A stretch of DNA of 35,441 bases, from assembly GCF_021372645.1 (NCBI RefSeq), contig NZ_JAJFUC010000097.1, positions 1 through 35,441 on the forward strand, written 5' to 3'. Below, one piece after another: positions 8,657 through 18,222 of this stretch. The notes beneath the pieces were generated by a model that ran no database searches, was not told the DNA's origin, and saw only the letters and a list, made by a program, of their open reading frames with translations. A program made the translations under genes and the position numbers. Each line of letters begins with the position of its first letter. Within the stretch, counting starts at the first letter, position 1. Source of the DNA: Clostridium sp. (GTDB lineage Bacteria; Bacillota; Clostridia; Clostridiales; Clostridiaceae).

Positions 8657-11600
8657 TTACAATACTATGTCATTGAAAACTTCCTTTAAAAATTCTAATT
8701 TATTTTCTTTCTTTATATCTTTCAATTTGAATGAAAAATAAGGATTCTCTCCAAATTTCAATACCACGCTCTTCTTATACTTATCCATTAAAGTCTTAAA
8801 TATTTTCTTATATTCACTTTCGTTTTGTGCAAATTTAAATATTATTTCCTTAGGAGTTTCTTTTATTTCTTCTATAAAGATTGATTTAGCTTGACTCTTT
8901 ATGTATGCAATATCCATCAAGTTATACACTGGTTCTGGTATCTTAGAATATCTATCTTCTAATTCTTCCTTTATATCATTGTAATCATCTAATCCTTCAA
9001 TTGCAGCTATCTTTTTATAAACCTCAATCTTTTGAATTTCATCATCTATATAACTTTCTGATATAAATGCATCAACTTTTATATCTAACGTTGTTTCTAT
9101 AGGTTCCTTTTTAACTTCTCCCTTAAGTAGCTTAACTGTATCTTCAAGCATTCTGCAATATAAGTCATATCCTATTGATGCCATATGACCATGTTGAGAC
9201 GAACCCATCATATTACCTGCCCCTCTGATTTCTAAGTCCCTCATAGCTATCTTAAAGCCAGAACCTAGTTCAGTAAAGTCTTTTAGTGCCTTAAGCCTTT
9301 TTTCTGCAACCTCTGTCAAAACTTTATCTTTAGTGTATAAAAGATATGCATATGCAATCCTATTAGATCTACCTACTCTACCTCTTAATTGATAAAGTTG
9401 AGATAGTCCCATCTTATCTGAATTGTAAATTATTATTGTGTTTACATTTTGAATATCCATTCCTGTCTCTATTATGGTTGTACAAACTAATACGTTATAT
9501 TCTTGTGACATAAAATCAAACATTTCTCTTTCAAGCTGTCTTTCTGCCATTTGACCGTGAGCAATTCCAACCTTACTTTCTGGAACTAAAGCTTGCACAA
9601 ACTTAGCCATTCTTTCAATGTCTTCAACTCTATTATATACAAAATAAACCTGGCCACCCCTACCTATTTCTCTAAGAATGGCATCTCTTATGAGTTGATC
9701 ATTTTGTTCTACAACATATGTTTGAATAGGGTATCTCTCTTCTGGTGGAGTTTCTATAACGGAAATATCTCTAACTCCACTTAGTGACATATGAAGAGTT
9801 CTAGGAATTGGAGTTGCACTTAAAGTTAAAACATCAACATTTCTCTTAATGTTTTTAATTTTTTCTTTTTGTTTTACTCCAAATCTTTGTTCTTCATCTA
9901 CTACTAGCAATCCTAAATCTTTAAAAAGTATATCTTTCGATACTAGTCTATGGGTACCTATTAAAATATCTAAGTTACCTTCTTTTGCCTTCTGTAAAAT
10001 TTCTTTTTGTTGTTTAGCTGTTCTAAATCTACTAACCATATCTATCTTTATAGGAAAATCGGAAAATCTATTTTTTATATTTTTATAATGTTGCTCTGCT
10101 AAAATAGTAGTTGGAACCAATATTGCAACTTGTTTTCCATCCATGACAGCCTTAAATGAAGCTCTTAAAGCAACTTCAGTCTTCCCATATCCAACGTCCC
10201 CACATAAGAGTCTATCCATAGGCTTATCTGATTCCATATCTTGCTTTATCTCTTCTATTGATGTCAATTGGTCTGGAGTTTCTTCAAATGGGAACTCATC
10301 TTCAAATTGCTTTTGCCATTCAGTATCTTTAGGAAACTTATGTCCCTTTACAGTACTTCTCATAGCATAAAGTTTAACTAAATCTTCAGCTATTTCATTA
10401 ATTGATTTTCTTGCTTTTGCTTTTGCCTTTTGCCATTCAATGCTTCCAAGCTTATTAACCTTTGGAAATTTGCCTTCACTTCCAATGTATTTTTGAATTA
10501 AATCAAGTTGATCTACTGGAACATATAATTTATCACCTTTATCATATACGATATCTAGATAATCTCTTTTATGTCCTCCAACATCAATTTGCTTAATTCC
10601 TTTATAAACACCAATTCCGTGGTTAGCATGAACTACATAATCTCCCGGTTTTAGTTCTGCAAAGCTCTTTATCTTAGAAATTCCTTTTTTCTTTGATTTG
10701 CTATTTTTTAATTTCCTCTTTGCTTCACCAAACACTTCTCTATCTGATATTACACAAGTTTTGTAATCTGGATATTCAAAACCTTTTAATTGATTACCAA
10801 AAGTTATTACAACTTCACCATATTCAATTCTATCAACATTGTCTCTATAAATACTTTCTATTCCTCTATCTCTTAAAGTCCCTACTAATCGTTCTCCTCT
10901 AGCTCTTGTTCCTGATAATATTAATGTTTTATATCCAGCAGTTTTTTTGCTTAATATATCATCAATTAATAAATCCAATTGTCCTTGATAGTTATTTAAT
11001 GTTATTTGAACTATATCCACCATAGAAGATGGTGCAAGCCAATCAGTAGCCTTAGCTAGAACCTCAAAAAAAACAACATTTTTATCTTCGAATGATTCTA
11101 ATACCTCTTCTTTATTAACTAATAAGTTTCCCTGCCCTGGGAATATATCTCCCCTTTGAGAAAAGGCAGTAAAATTTTCTTCAAATTCTAAATACGTAGA
11201 TTCTAGTTTACCCTTACATCTTTGAACATTATCTACTATAAAAAAGTAATCTTTAAAGTAATCAAAAAAACTTTCTGTTTCCTTGGTGAAATACGGTAAA
11301 TAACTATCTATTGTTTCAAAAGATGATGTTTCTTCTAATAATTCTAAGTTTTTGTTTAATATTTTTCTTAATTTTTCTACTCTTTCATTATCTTTATCAC
11401 TTAATGCAATTCTATCAAACTCTTCTTTAAGCTTATCACGTCCAAATTTTATGGTTTCTTCAGATATTATTATTTCTTTTGCAGGGAAAATATCTAATTT
11501 TTTCACTTTTTCAATACTTCGTTGAGATTCTGTATTAAAGATTCTAATAGATTCTATTTCATCACCAAAAAGTTCAACTCTACATGGATAAGTTGAACAC

Positions 11601-12157
11601 GTTGGGAACACATCTAATATTCCACCTCTTACTGAAAATTGACCTTTACCTTCTACCATTTCTACTCTTTCATAGCCAGATTGAACTAATGTTTTTGATA
11701 TTTCATTAAGATTAACTTCATCGCCTTCTTTTAACTTCATACTATACTCTAAAAATAATTTATGTGGAGTGTATTTAGCTGCAAAGGCATCTATTGCAGT
11801 TACTATTATTTTCTTTTTCTTATTTAATATTTCATTTATTACCTTTAATCTTTCCCATCTTAAATCTCCAGAAATGGCATCAATACTATAAAAAACCATT
11901 TCTTTTACTGGAAAATAACATACTTCATTAGTGTACAATATCAAATCTTCATAAAGGTTTTTTGCTTCCATATCACTCTGAGTGACAATTATCATAGATT
12001 TATCAATATTCTCAAAAATTCCTTCTATAATATATCCTCTACCTGACTCAGATGCACCATATATCCCAATAGGATATTTTTTATTTTCAATACCTTGTAT
12101 GATATTTTGAAATTCTATGCTACTCTCTAAGGGCTCTAATAACCCTTTTAATCTCAT
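8657..12157 (-). CDS. mfd: Transcription-repair coupling factor Mfd
   Basis: 1166 residues, close to B. subtilis Mfd. In order: a UvrB-like N-terminal module (1-~400, with VEGKGQFSVRGGILDVFP), the RNA-polymerase-interacting domain (~480-560, FAELKPGDYVVHANHGIGVY), a RecG-like SF2 motor with Walker A GDVGYGKTEVAL, DEEQRFG box and SATPIPRT, motif VI QLRGRVGRS, and a C-terminal TRCF domain. It pushes stalled RNA polymerase off lesions and recruits UvrA. An upstream GTG at 12166 overlaps the ribosome site; AAGGAAGG is well placed for the ATG at 12157. It lies 14 bases after pth. Confidence 0.96.
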   Translation of the reverse strand: MRLKGLLEPLESSIEFQNIIQGIENKKYPIGIYGASESGRGYIIEGIFENIDKSMIIVTQSDMEAKNLYEDLILYTNEVCYFPVKEMVFYSIDAISGDLRWERLKVINEILNKKKKIIVTAIDAFAAKYTPHKLFLEYSMKLKEGDEVNLNEISKTLVQSGYERVEMVEGKGQFSVRGGILDVFPTCSTYPCRVELFGDEIESIRIFNTESQRSIEKVKKLDIFPAKEIIISEETIKFGRDKLKEEFDRIALSDKDNERVEKLRKILNKNLELLEETSSFETIDSYLPYFTKETESFFDYFKDYFFIVDNVQRCKGKLESTYLEFEENFTAFSQRGDIFPGQGNLLVNKEEVLESFEDKNVVFFEVLAKATDWLAPSSMVDIVQITLNNYQGQLDLLIDDILSKKTAGYKTLILSGTRARGERLVGTLRDRGIESIYRDNVDRIEYGEVVITFGNQLKGFEYPDYKTCVISDREVFGEAKRKLKNSKSKKKGISKIKSFAELKPGDYVVHANHGIGVYKGIKQIDVGGHKRDYLDIVYDKGDKLYVPVDQLDLIQKYIGSEGKFPKVNKLGSIEWQKAKAKARKSINEIAEDLVKLYAMRSTVKGHKFPKDTEWQKQFEDEFPFEETPDQLTSIEEIKQDMESDKPMDRLLCGDVGYGKTEVALRASFKAVMDGKQVAILVPTTILAEQHYKNIKNRFSDFPIKIDMVSRFRTAKQQKEILQKAKEGNLDILIGTHRLVSKDILFKDLGLLVVDEEQRFGVKQKEKIKNIKRNVDVLTLSATPIPRTLHMSLSGVRDISVIETPPEERYPIQTYVVEQNDQLIRDAILREIGRGGQVYFVYNRVEDIERMAKFVQALVPESKVGIAHGQMAERQLEREMFDFMSQEYNVLVCTTIIETGMDIQNVNTIIIYNSDKMGLSQLYQLRGRVGRSNRIAYAYLLYTKDKVLTEVAEKRLKALKDFTELGSGFKIAMRDLEIRGAGNMMGSSQHGHMASIGYDLYCRMLEDTVKLLKGEVKKEPIETTLDIKVDAFISESYIDDEIQKIEVYKKIAAIEGLDDYNDIKEELEDRYSKIPEPVYNLMDIAYIKSQAKSIFIEEIKETPKEIIFKFAQNESEYKKIFKTLMDKYKKSVVLKFGENPYFSFKLKDIKKENKLEFLKEVFNDIVL

Positions 12158-12171
12158 ATTATGCACCTTCC

Positions 12172-12747
12172 TTAAAACTTATTATTTGCTTTAAATCCAT
12201 TAAATTGATTCATAGCTGTTTTGATGTCACTTTCTATTATTTTTCTAGCAGCCTTTGTTGATGCTTGTATACTTTCACTTAAAACAGTCACTTCTTCTTT
12301 TGTAAATTTGCCCAAAACATGTTTAATCAAATTTATATTAGGTTGTCCTATACCAACTTTTATTCTTGGAAAAATATCACTGCCAAGATGCGCTATAATA
12401 CTTTTCATTCCATTATGCCCACCTGCACTTCCCTTTTCTCTTATTCTTAAAGTTCCTACTTCTAAGCTAATATCATCATATATAACTAAAATCTTATCAT
12501 TATCGATATTATAGAAGTCCACTACCTCTCTTACACTTTCTCCACTTAAATTCATAAAAGTGGTTGGCTTTAAAAGCATAACCTTTTCACCCTCAATAAA
12601 GCCCTCCCCATATATACCTTTAAATTTTTGCCTATTTACTTCAATATTATACTCTTTTGCAATATTATCAACAACTTTAAATCCAATATTATGTCTTGTA
12701 TCCTCATATTCCTTTCCCGGATTTCCAAGACCTACTATTAAAAACAT
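12172..12747 (-). CDS. pth: Peptidyl-tRNA hydrolase
   Basis: 191 residues, normal for bacterial Pth. MFLIVGLGNPGKEYEDTRHN carries the Asn and catalytic His; VIYDDISLEVG holds the conserved Asp and GSAGGHNGMKSI the substrate-binding His/Asn. It releases peptides from dropped-off peptidyl-tRNA. The frame is open further upstream, to 12819, but AAGGAGG 8 bases before the ATG at 12747 fixes the start; the upstream codons belong to the tail of the decayed kinase gene, whose TAA overlaps this ribosome site. It is cotranscribed with mfd. Confidence 0.96.
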   Translation of the reverse strand: MFLIVGLGNPGKEYEDTRHNIGFKVVDNIAKEYNIEVNRQKFKGIYGEGFIEGEKVMLLKPTTFMNLSGESVREVVDFYNIDNDKILVIYDDISLEVGTLRIREKGSAGGHNGMKSIIAHLGSDIFPRIKVGIGQPNINLIKHVLGKFTKEEVTVLSESIQASTKAARKIIESDIKTAMNQFNGFKANNKF

Positions 12748-12760
12748 ATAACTTTCCTCC

Positions 12761-13027
12761 TTAAGCTTTTTGTTTTTTTTCGTTTTTGCACTTTTCAATC
12801 GAAAATGTAAATGTAACACCTATATTAGGATCATTTTTAGCTCATACGTTTTCCCCTTGTTGCATAAATATCATCCTTACTATAGACAATCCAAGTCCAA
12901 TACTTACTTTATTTGTTCTTGCTTTATCTGATTTAATTAATAATATCCATGCCAATAAAACTAAAACAATAGTTAAAATTATTATAAATGTCATTATTAA
13001 TTTTTGAAGTAGGCTTTCACATTTCAT
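12761..13027 (-). pseudogene. Histidine kinase relic with large internal deletion and stop codon
   Basis: The reading frame begins with ATG directly after the response-regulator TAA and encodes a short cytoplasmic start plus one membrane segment (about residues 8-31, LIMTFIIILTIVLVLLAWIL). It then jumps straight to SDKARTNKVSIGLGLSIVR, the F/G2-box region near the end of a HATPase_c domain. After residue 61 (QQGENV) there is an in-frame TGA, and the same frame continues for 26 codons (NDPNIGVTFTFSIEK) as the normal C-terminus of a sensor kinase, ending in TAA at 12761. The sensor domain, the dimerisation/His domain and most of the ATP site are missing, so it cannot be a kinase. The GLGLSIV motif and position identify its ancestor as the partner of the upstream regulator. 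A 61-residue membrane peptide could still be made. Confidence 0.85.
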
Positions 13028-13714
13028 TTAGTTTACCTCAAATTTATATCCAACACCCCAAACTGTTTCAATTGCCCATTGCTCTCCATTACATAACTTC
13101 TCTCGGAGTCTCTTTATATGTACATCCACAGTTCTAGAATCTCCCGGATATTCATATCCCCAAACTTCACAAAGTAATTGTTCCCTTGTAAAAACTTTAT
13201 TTTTATTATTTGCTAGATAATATAATAATTCAAATTCTTTTGGTGGCATTTTTATTTCTTCACCATTATACATTACTTTATAAGACGTTGAATCTACTAC
13301 TAAATCACTTAATTTTATTATTTCATTTTTAACACTTTCTGATGAATATCTTCTTAATACAGCTTTAACTCTAGCTAGTAATTCTTTAGGCTCAAAGGGT
13401 TTTACTATATAATCATCTGCGCCAAGTTCTAATGCTAAAACCTTATCAAAAGTATCTCCCTTTGCTGTGATCATTATAACTGGTGTTTCTTTTTGTTTTC
13501 TTATCCATTTTAATGTATCAATTCCATCTATGTACGGTATCATTACATCAAGTAAAACTATATCTGGACCATATTCTAAATATAATTCTTGTGCCTCTTT
13601 ACCATTCAAAGCTATCCTGGTATTATATCCAGAACTTTTTAAATACATATCTATTACTTCACTAATATTTTCATCATCATCTACAATTAAAACTTTGGTT
13701 GTAACTCCATCCAC
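13028..13714 (-). CDS. OmpR/PhoB-family response regulator
   Basis: 228 residues. The receiver domain (1-~125) has the acidic pocket D12-D14, phospho-acceptor D56 (IVLLDVMIP), T83 and K105 (VKPFEPKELLARV). A winged-helix DNA-binding domain (~135-227) carries MPPKEFELLYYLANN and the recognition segment SRTVDVHIKRLREKL. All catalytic residues are present. The start is GTG at 13714, with AGGAGG 10 bases upstream; the nearby ATG is out of frame. Its cognate kinase immediately downstream is a relic, so it now works as an orphan, is phosphorylated by another kinase or acetyl-phosphate, or is itself decaying. The regulated genes are unknown. Confidence 0.9.
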   Translation of the reverse strand: MDGVTTKVLIVDDDENISEVIDMYLKSSGYNTRIALNGKEAQELYLEYGPDIVLLDVMIPYIDGIDTLKWIRKQKETPVIMITAKGDTFDKVLALELGADDYIVKPFEPKELLARVKAVLRRYSSESVKNEIIKLSDLVVDSTSYKVMYNGEEIKMPPKEFELLYYLANNKNKVFTREQLLCEVWGYEYPGDSRTVDVHIKRLREKLCNGEQWAIETVWGVGYKFEVN

Positions 13715-13940
13715 GGTTTTCTCGCCTCCTCAATTAGCTCCATATTATTCATAATGTAATATATCATACCTAAATTATTTTTTATGGCAAACAAAGAAAT
13801 ATGATTCGTACTTGTCATAGTAAGTATTCTGAGAATATTTTACTTAACAAGTGCTAATTATATTCTAGTTAAAATTTATAATATGATTCTATTATAACCT
13901 TAATATTAATTGTGTTAAAATAGAAATTATTTAAAGTAAT

Positions 13941-13999
13941 AAAAAATAGAATGTATATTTGTTCAATTTTTTCAGTTCTTTAAAACAAATATACATCCT
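13941..13999 (-). terminator. Terminator after prs
   Basis: Long arms AGGATGTATATTTGTT and AACAAATATACATTCT pair with one G-U pair around about 20 bases, followed by ATTTTTTATT on the minus strand. A T-run on the plus side also makes it potentially bidirectional. It ends the glmU-prs transcript. Confidence 0.8.
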
Positions 14000-14042
14000 G
14001 TTTTTGCTTTTTGAATTAGCACATGAAAGAAAATAACATTTC

Positions 14043-15008
14043 TTATTGTTGGTATTCAAATAATTTACTTATTGGTTGATCATCATAAATTCTTTTTATT
14101 GCTTCTGCAAACAAAGGTGCAACTGAAATTGATTTGATTTTAGTAGTCTCAATATCTTCACTTAATGAGATAGTATTTAACATCACTAGTTCTTCAATTG
14201 CTGAATTGTTTATTCTATCTATTGCTGGGCCTGATAATACTCCATGAGTACAGCAAGCATAAACATTTTTAGCACCTAAATCAATAAGTGCATTTGCTGC
14301 GTTTGCAATAGTTCCAGCAGTATCTATCATATCATCAATTAATATGCATCTTTTGCCTTCAATGTCGCCTATAATATTCATTATTTCTGAAACATTTGCT
14401 TTTGGTCTTCTCTTATCTATAATTGCTATTGGTGCATGTAAGTTATCTGCAAACTTTCTTGCTCTAGTCACACTGCCTAAGTCTGGTGAAACTACAACAA
14501 TATCTTCTTGATCTATTAATCCCTTTGATATAAAATGTTCTGCAAGTATTGGTGCACCAAGTAAATGGTCAACAGGAATATTAAAGTATCCTTGAACTTG
14601 GGCTGCATGTAAATCCATAGTCAAAATTCTATTTGCTCCTGCTGCAGTTAATAAGTCTGCAACTAATTTTGCAGTTATTGGATCTCTTGACTTAACCTTT
14701 CTGTCTTGTCTTGCATATCCATAATATGGAATAACCGCTGTAATTCTACCTGCTGATGCTCTCTTAAATGCATCAATCATAATTAATAACTCCATCAGAT
14801 TATTATTAACAGGTGAAGAAGTAGATTGCACTATGAACACATCATTCCCTCTAACAGTTTCGTTAATATCAACAGATATTTCTCCATCGCTAAAAGTTGA
14901 AACCTTAGATTCTCCTACCGGAACTCCTAATATATCTGATATATCTTGTGCTAATTGCGGATGTGAATTTCCAGTAAATATTTTTATATTTCTTCCATGA
15001 GTTATCAT
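14043..15008 (-). CDS. prs: Ribose-phosphate diphosphokinase (PRPP synthetase)
   Basis: 321 residues, class I size. Key motifs: [16 protein letters not shown] near the N-terminus, [12 protein letters not shown] (flexible loop), the metal site [12 protein letters not shown], and the PRPP-binding loop [14 protein letters not shown]. It makes PRPP from ribose-5-phosphate and ATP for purine, pyrimidine, His and Trp synthesis. AAGGAGG lies 11 bases before the ATG. It follows glmU by 48 bases, the conserved Firmicute pair, and is closed by a terminator. Confidence 0.97.
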   Translation of the reverse strand: MITHGRNIKIFTGNSHPQLAQDISDILGVPVGESKVSTFSDGEISVDINETVRGNDVFIVQSTSSPVNNNLMELLIMIDAFKRASAGRITAVIPYYGYARQDRKVKSRDPITAKLVADLLTAAGANRILTMDLHAAQVQGYFNIPVDHLLGAPILAEHFISKGLIDQEDIVVVSPDLGSVTRARKFADNLHAPIAIIDKRRPKANVSEIMNIIGDIEGKRCILIDDMIDTAGTIANAANALIDLGAKNVYACCTHGVLSGPAIDRINNSAIEELVMLNTISLSEDIETTKIKSISVAPLFAEAIKRIYDDQPISKLFEYQQ

Positions 15009-15056
15009 AATTTAGAAGACCTCCTTAAAACTTTTAGTTGATTTATAATTAAAGTT

Positions 15057-16427
15057 TTATTTTTTCAATCCTTTTTTTTCAACCCAGCCGCTAATATTTC
15101 TTTGTTTAGCTCTCGCAACTGCAAGGTCACCTTCATTTACTTCTGATGTAATAGTAGATCCAGCAGCAATATACGTATTATCATGAACTGTAACAGGCGA
15201 TACTAAATTAGCATTGCAACCTATAAAGCTATGATCTCCAATAATAGTCTTATATTTGTTTTTACCATCATAATTTACAATTACTGTACCACATCCAAAA
15301 TTACATTCTGACCCAACCTCAGCATCTCCTATATACGTTAAATGAGATACCTTAGTTCCATCCCCAATAGTTGACTTCTTTATTTCTACAAAATCTCCTA
15401 TTCTTGCATGTTTACCTATTATAGTTTCAGGTCTTATATATGCAAAAGGTCCAACTGTTGTATTATCACCAATATTACTATTTAATATAACTGAAGATTG
15501 AATATCTACTTCATCTCCAATAATACTATCTGCAATTCTTGAATTTTGATAAAGCAAACAATTATTACCTATCTTTGTGTTGCCTTCTAAAATGTTATTA
15601 GGATATATTATTGTATCTTTTCCTATTTCAACATCAATTCCTATATATGTTGTTTTAGGATTAATTAATGTAACTCCATTTTCCATATGCTTAAGATTTA
15701 TTCTATTTCTAAGTATTTCTTCAGCTTCTGCTAATTGAATTCTTGAATTTACTCCAATAGTTTCTTCGTACTCAGTTACAACTGCTCCTATCATTTTACC
15801 TTCAGATTTTAATATTTCTATAACATCTGTAAGATAATATTCGCCTTGATTATTATTATTATTTATTTTGCTTAAAGCACTAACTAATAACTCAACATCA
15901 AAGCAATAAATTGCAGTATTCATTTCATTAATTTTAAGCTCTTCTTCATTACAATCTTTATGCTCAACTATTTTTAAAACTTGGTTATTTTCACCTCTTA
16001 CAATTCTACCATAACCAGTTGGATCCTCCACAATTGAAGTTAAAATAGTAGCTGAATTTTTATTTTCAATATGATTATTGAACAATCTTTCAATTGTTGA
16101 TTGCTTTATTAAAGGAGTATCCCCTGCAAAAATTGCAACTACTCCTTTCTTGTCCTTTAAAAATCCTTCGGCACATTTAACAGCATGCCCTGTACCTAAT
16201 TGTTCATCTTGTAGTGAATAAGATACTTTTTTATCTAATGTTCTTTCTTTTACAAGTTCAGCACCTTTACCTATAATTACATCTATATCATCAATTCCTG
16301 AATTTCTTATTGAGTCTATAACATGTTTTAACATTTCTTTACCACATACTTTATGTAATACTTTAGGTAAATCTGACTTTATTCTCTTACCTTGACCAGC
16401 TGCTAAAACTAGTGCACATTTATACAT
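15057..16427 (-). CDS. glmU: Bifunctional GlmU (glucosamine-1-P acetyltransferase / GlcNAc-1-P uridyltransferase)
   Basis: 456 residues. The N-terminal nucleotidyltransferase (1-~228) has [30 protein letters not shown] and IFAGDTPLI. The C-terminal left-handed beta-helix (~250-440) shows hexapeptide repeats ([27 protein letters not shown]) and the acetyl-CoA end [13 protein letters not shown]. It makes UDP-GlcNAc for wall polymers. A GAGGTG site precedes the ATG. Operon with prs. Confidence 0.97.
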   Translation of the reverse strand: MYKCALVLAAGQGKRIKSDLPKVLHKVCGKEMLKHVIDSIRNSGIDDIDVIIGKGAELVKERTLDKKVSYSLQDEQLGTGHAVKCAEGFLKDKKGVVAIFAGDTPLIKQSTIERLFNNHIENKNSATILTSIVEDPTGYGRIVRGENNQVLKIVEHKDCNEEELKINEMNTAIYCFDVELLVSALSKINNNNNQGEYYLTDVIEILKSEGKMIGAVVTEYEETIGVNSRIQLAEAEEILRNRINLKHMENGVTLINPKTTYIGIDVEIGKDTIIYPNNILEGNTKIGNNCLLYQNSRIADSIIGDEVDIQSSVILNSNIGDNTTVGPFAYIRPETIIGKHARIGDFVEIKKSTIGDGTKVSHLTYIGDAEVGSECNFGCGTVIVNYDGKNKYKTIIGDHSFIGCNANLVSPVTVHDNTYIAAGSTITSEVNEGDLAVARAKQRNISGWVEKKGLKK

Positions 16428-16637
16428 TATATATCACACCTCATTTATAAATTTAAGCATATGAAAAAAATACTAGTCACATATACTATATTATTTCTTT
16501 AATATACCTTATATTAACACGATTAATTTCCTTAATAACACGTTAAATATTCATATTAATTAAATTATATTGGAAAGCTATTTTTATTTCAACTCATTTA
16601 ATCCCTTAATATTTGTTTTTAAAACTTAATTTCACGT

Positions 16638-16670
16638 AATAAGAGGAAGTTATAAAAACTTCCTCTTATT
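16638..16670 (-). terminator. Hairpin after spoVG
   Basis: Perfect 14-base arms AATAAGAGGAAGTT and AACTTCCTCTTATT around a 5-base loop, starting 11 bases after the spoVG stop. The following T-run is poor, so termination may be partial. Confidence 0.7.
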
Positions 16671-16680
16671 CATTAACCCA

Positions 16681-16956
16681 TTACACTTCTTCAACTTCTT
16701 CTGAGATAGCTTTTTCATAAGCTTCTAAAATTGCAGTTTGAATTTTTTCCCTTGCTTCTGTATTTATTGGGTGAGCTATATCCTTAAATTCTCCATCTAG
16801 TGTTTTTCTACTAGGCATAGCAATAAATAAACCCATTTGTCCCTCTATAACTTTGATATCATGAACTACAAATTCATTATCAAATGTAACAGAAACTATT
16901 CCTTTCATTTTACCTTCTGCTGTAATCTTTCTAATTCTAACATCTGTAATTTTCAT
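16681..16956 (-). CDS. spoVG: Septation/regulatory RNA-binding protein SpoVG
   Basis: 91 residues, beginning [20 protein letters not shown] and containing the conserved [21 protein letters not shown]; the C-terminus is acidic. SpoVG is a small site-specific nucleic-acid-binding regulator linked to asymmetric septation and, in several Firmicutes, virulence or development control. GGGAGGGG lies upstream of the ATG. It is monocistronic: a putative sigma-H promoter sits in front and a hairpin behind. Confidence 0.96.
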   Translation of the reverse strand: MKITDVRIRKITAEGKMKGIVSVTFDNEFVVHDIKVIEGQMGLFIAMPSRKTLDGEFKDIAHPINTEAREKIQTAILEAYEKAISEEVEEV

Positions 16957-17004
16957 TTTTATTCCGCCCCTCCCAGATTCTTAAAAAATATTTAATATTT
17001 ATAT

Positions 17005-17031
17005 AATTTCTCCACAAATTTCTAAATTCCT
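17005..17031 (-). promoter_or_regulatory. Putative sigma-H promoter of spoVG
   Basis: On the minus strand AGGAATT (17025-17031), a 14-base spacer and GAAATT (17005-17010) follow the layout of the classic Bacillus spoVG promoter (AGGATTT, 14 bases, GAATT). The predicted leader is about 45 bases. Sigma-H control of spoVG is established in Bacillus; here it is inferred from the match. Confidence 0.5.
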
Positions 17032-17117
17032 TTTTTATATTTAATAAATTCTTATAAAATTTATTTTTTATGTAAGTTTATATAAAATACTACTGCTAAG
17101 AGCTTGTTGGATTTAAC

Positions 17118-17933
17118 TTAAGAAAATACTTTTGAAGGCTGTATACCTATAATTGCTGATTTATCTACTGCCTTTAGCTCTACAATAGAAACGTATTCAT
17201 CAAATAATTTCTTTTCAATTTGCTTATTATCTACTAATACTCCGATTCCTACCAACTCACTATCAAATTCCTTTAGTAGAGCTTTAATTCCAATAGCAGT
17301 TCCTCCACCCTTCATAAAGTCATCAATAAATATACATTTACTAGATAATTTCATTGATTGTTTTGACAATGCCATTTGTTGTAACCTTCCGTTACTGCCC
17401 GAAACATAATTTATAGTAACTGTTGGTCCTTCTGTTGCTTGGCTATCTCTTCTTGCAATAACTAATTGTACGCCTAAATTTCTAGCTACTTCATAAGCTA
17501 GGGGGATACCTTTAGTTTCCACAGTTATTACATAATCAACATCTTTTCCTTTAAAACATGATGAAAGCATAACTCCAGCTTTACTTATTATTTCAGGGTT
17601 GTACATTAAATCTGTCATATATATTATATTTCCAGGAATAACTCTTCCATCATCACTTAACTGCTTACATAGTTCTAATGCAAAAGCCTTCTTTTTTTCT
17701 TCACCACTTTGTGGAATATATTTTATTCCCCCTGCGACGCCCGAAATTGTTTCTATTTTACCCATTTCAAGTCTTTCTAAAACTTCACGAACAACAACAA
17801 TATCTTCACTTATAGTAGATTTTGCTGCATTTAGTAATTCCGAAAAACTATTCAATCCTAGTATTTTGTTAGGATTCTCTAATAATATTTTGGTTATGGC
17901 AACTACTCTTTTATTTCTCGTAAATTTCTCCAT
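17118..17933 (-). CDS. purR: Purine operon repressor PurR
   Basis: 271 residues. An N-terminal winged helix (~1-75, MEKFTRNKRVVAITKILLEN) is fused to a phosphoribosyltransferase-fold sensor domain (~80-270) with the PRPP loop IDDFMKGGGTAIG. It represses purine genes and is released by PRPP. An open frame reaches a GTG at 17942, but AGGTGA sits just before the ATG at 17933. Divergent from murC, with its own promoter. The product of nearby prs is its ligand, so the neighbourhood is functionally coherent. Confidence 0.93.
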   Translation of the reverse strand: MEKFTRNKRVVAITKILLENPNKILGLNSFSELLNAAKSTISEDIVVVREVLERLEMGKIETISGVAGGIKYIPQSGEEKKKAFALELCKQLSDDGRVIPGNIIYMTDLMYNPEIISKAGVMLSSCFKGKDVDYVITVETKGIPLAYEVARNLGVQLVIARRDSQATEGPTVTINYVSGSNGRLQQMALSKQSMKLSSKCIFIDDFMKGGGTAIGIKALLKEFDSELVGIGVLVDNKQIEKKLFDEYVSIVELKAVDKSAIIGIQPSKVFS

Positions 17934-17982
17934 TCTAATCACCTACACGAATTTTTTTATATTAAATCCCTTTAATATTCAT

Positions 17983-18011
17983 ATTTTATGCTAAATTTAA
18001 GTTAATATCAA
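17983..18011 (-). promoter_or_regulatory. Probable sigma-A promoter of purR
   Basis: TTGATA (18006-18011) and TAAAAT (17983-17988) are separated by 17 bases, with a predicted leader of about 40 bases. I saw no convincing PurR box (CGAAC core) in the purR-murC interval. Confidence 0.5.
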
Positions 18012-18222
18012 TATTTTTAATTTCAAATGTTAATGTATATACTTCTAACTTATTCACAAATATGATAAATTTTCATAAAATATTATGTATTTATTTTTTC
18101 CTATGGTTGATTTAAAAAAAAATGTATATAATTATAATTAGAGTATAAAACTAAAAAATTTAATTAAGTTTAAAAAAATATATTAAAGCCTTAGTTTTAT
18201 TAATTAAAAAGGAGTTGATCAT

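Noticed and set aside
18107-18138. TTGATT plus two TATAAT boxes as a murC promoter
   Set aside because: Spacings are 14 and 20 bases, outside the normal 16-18, so I did not list it as a feature.
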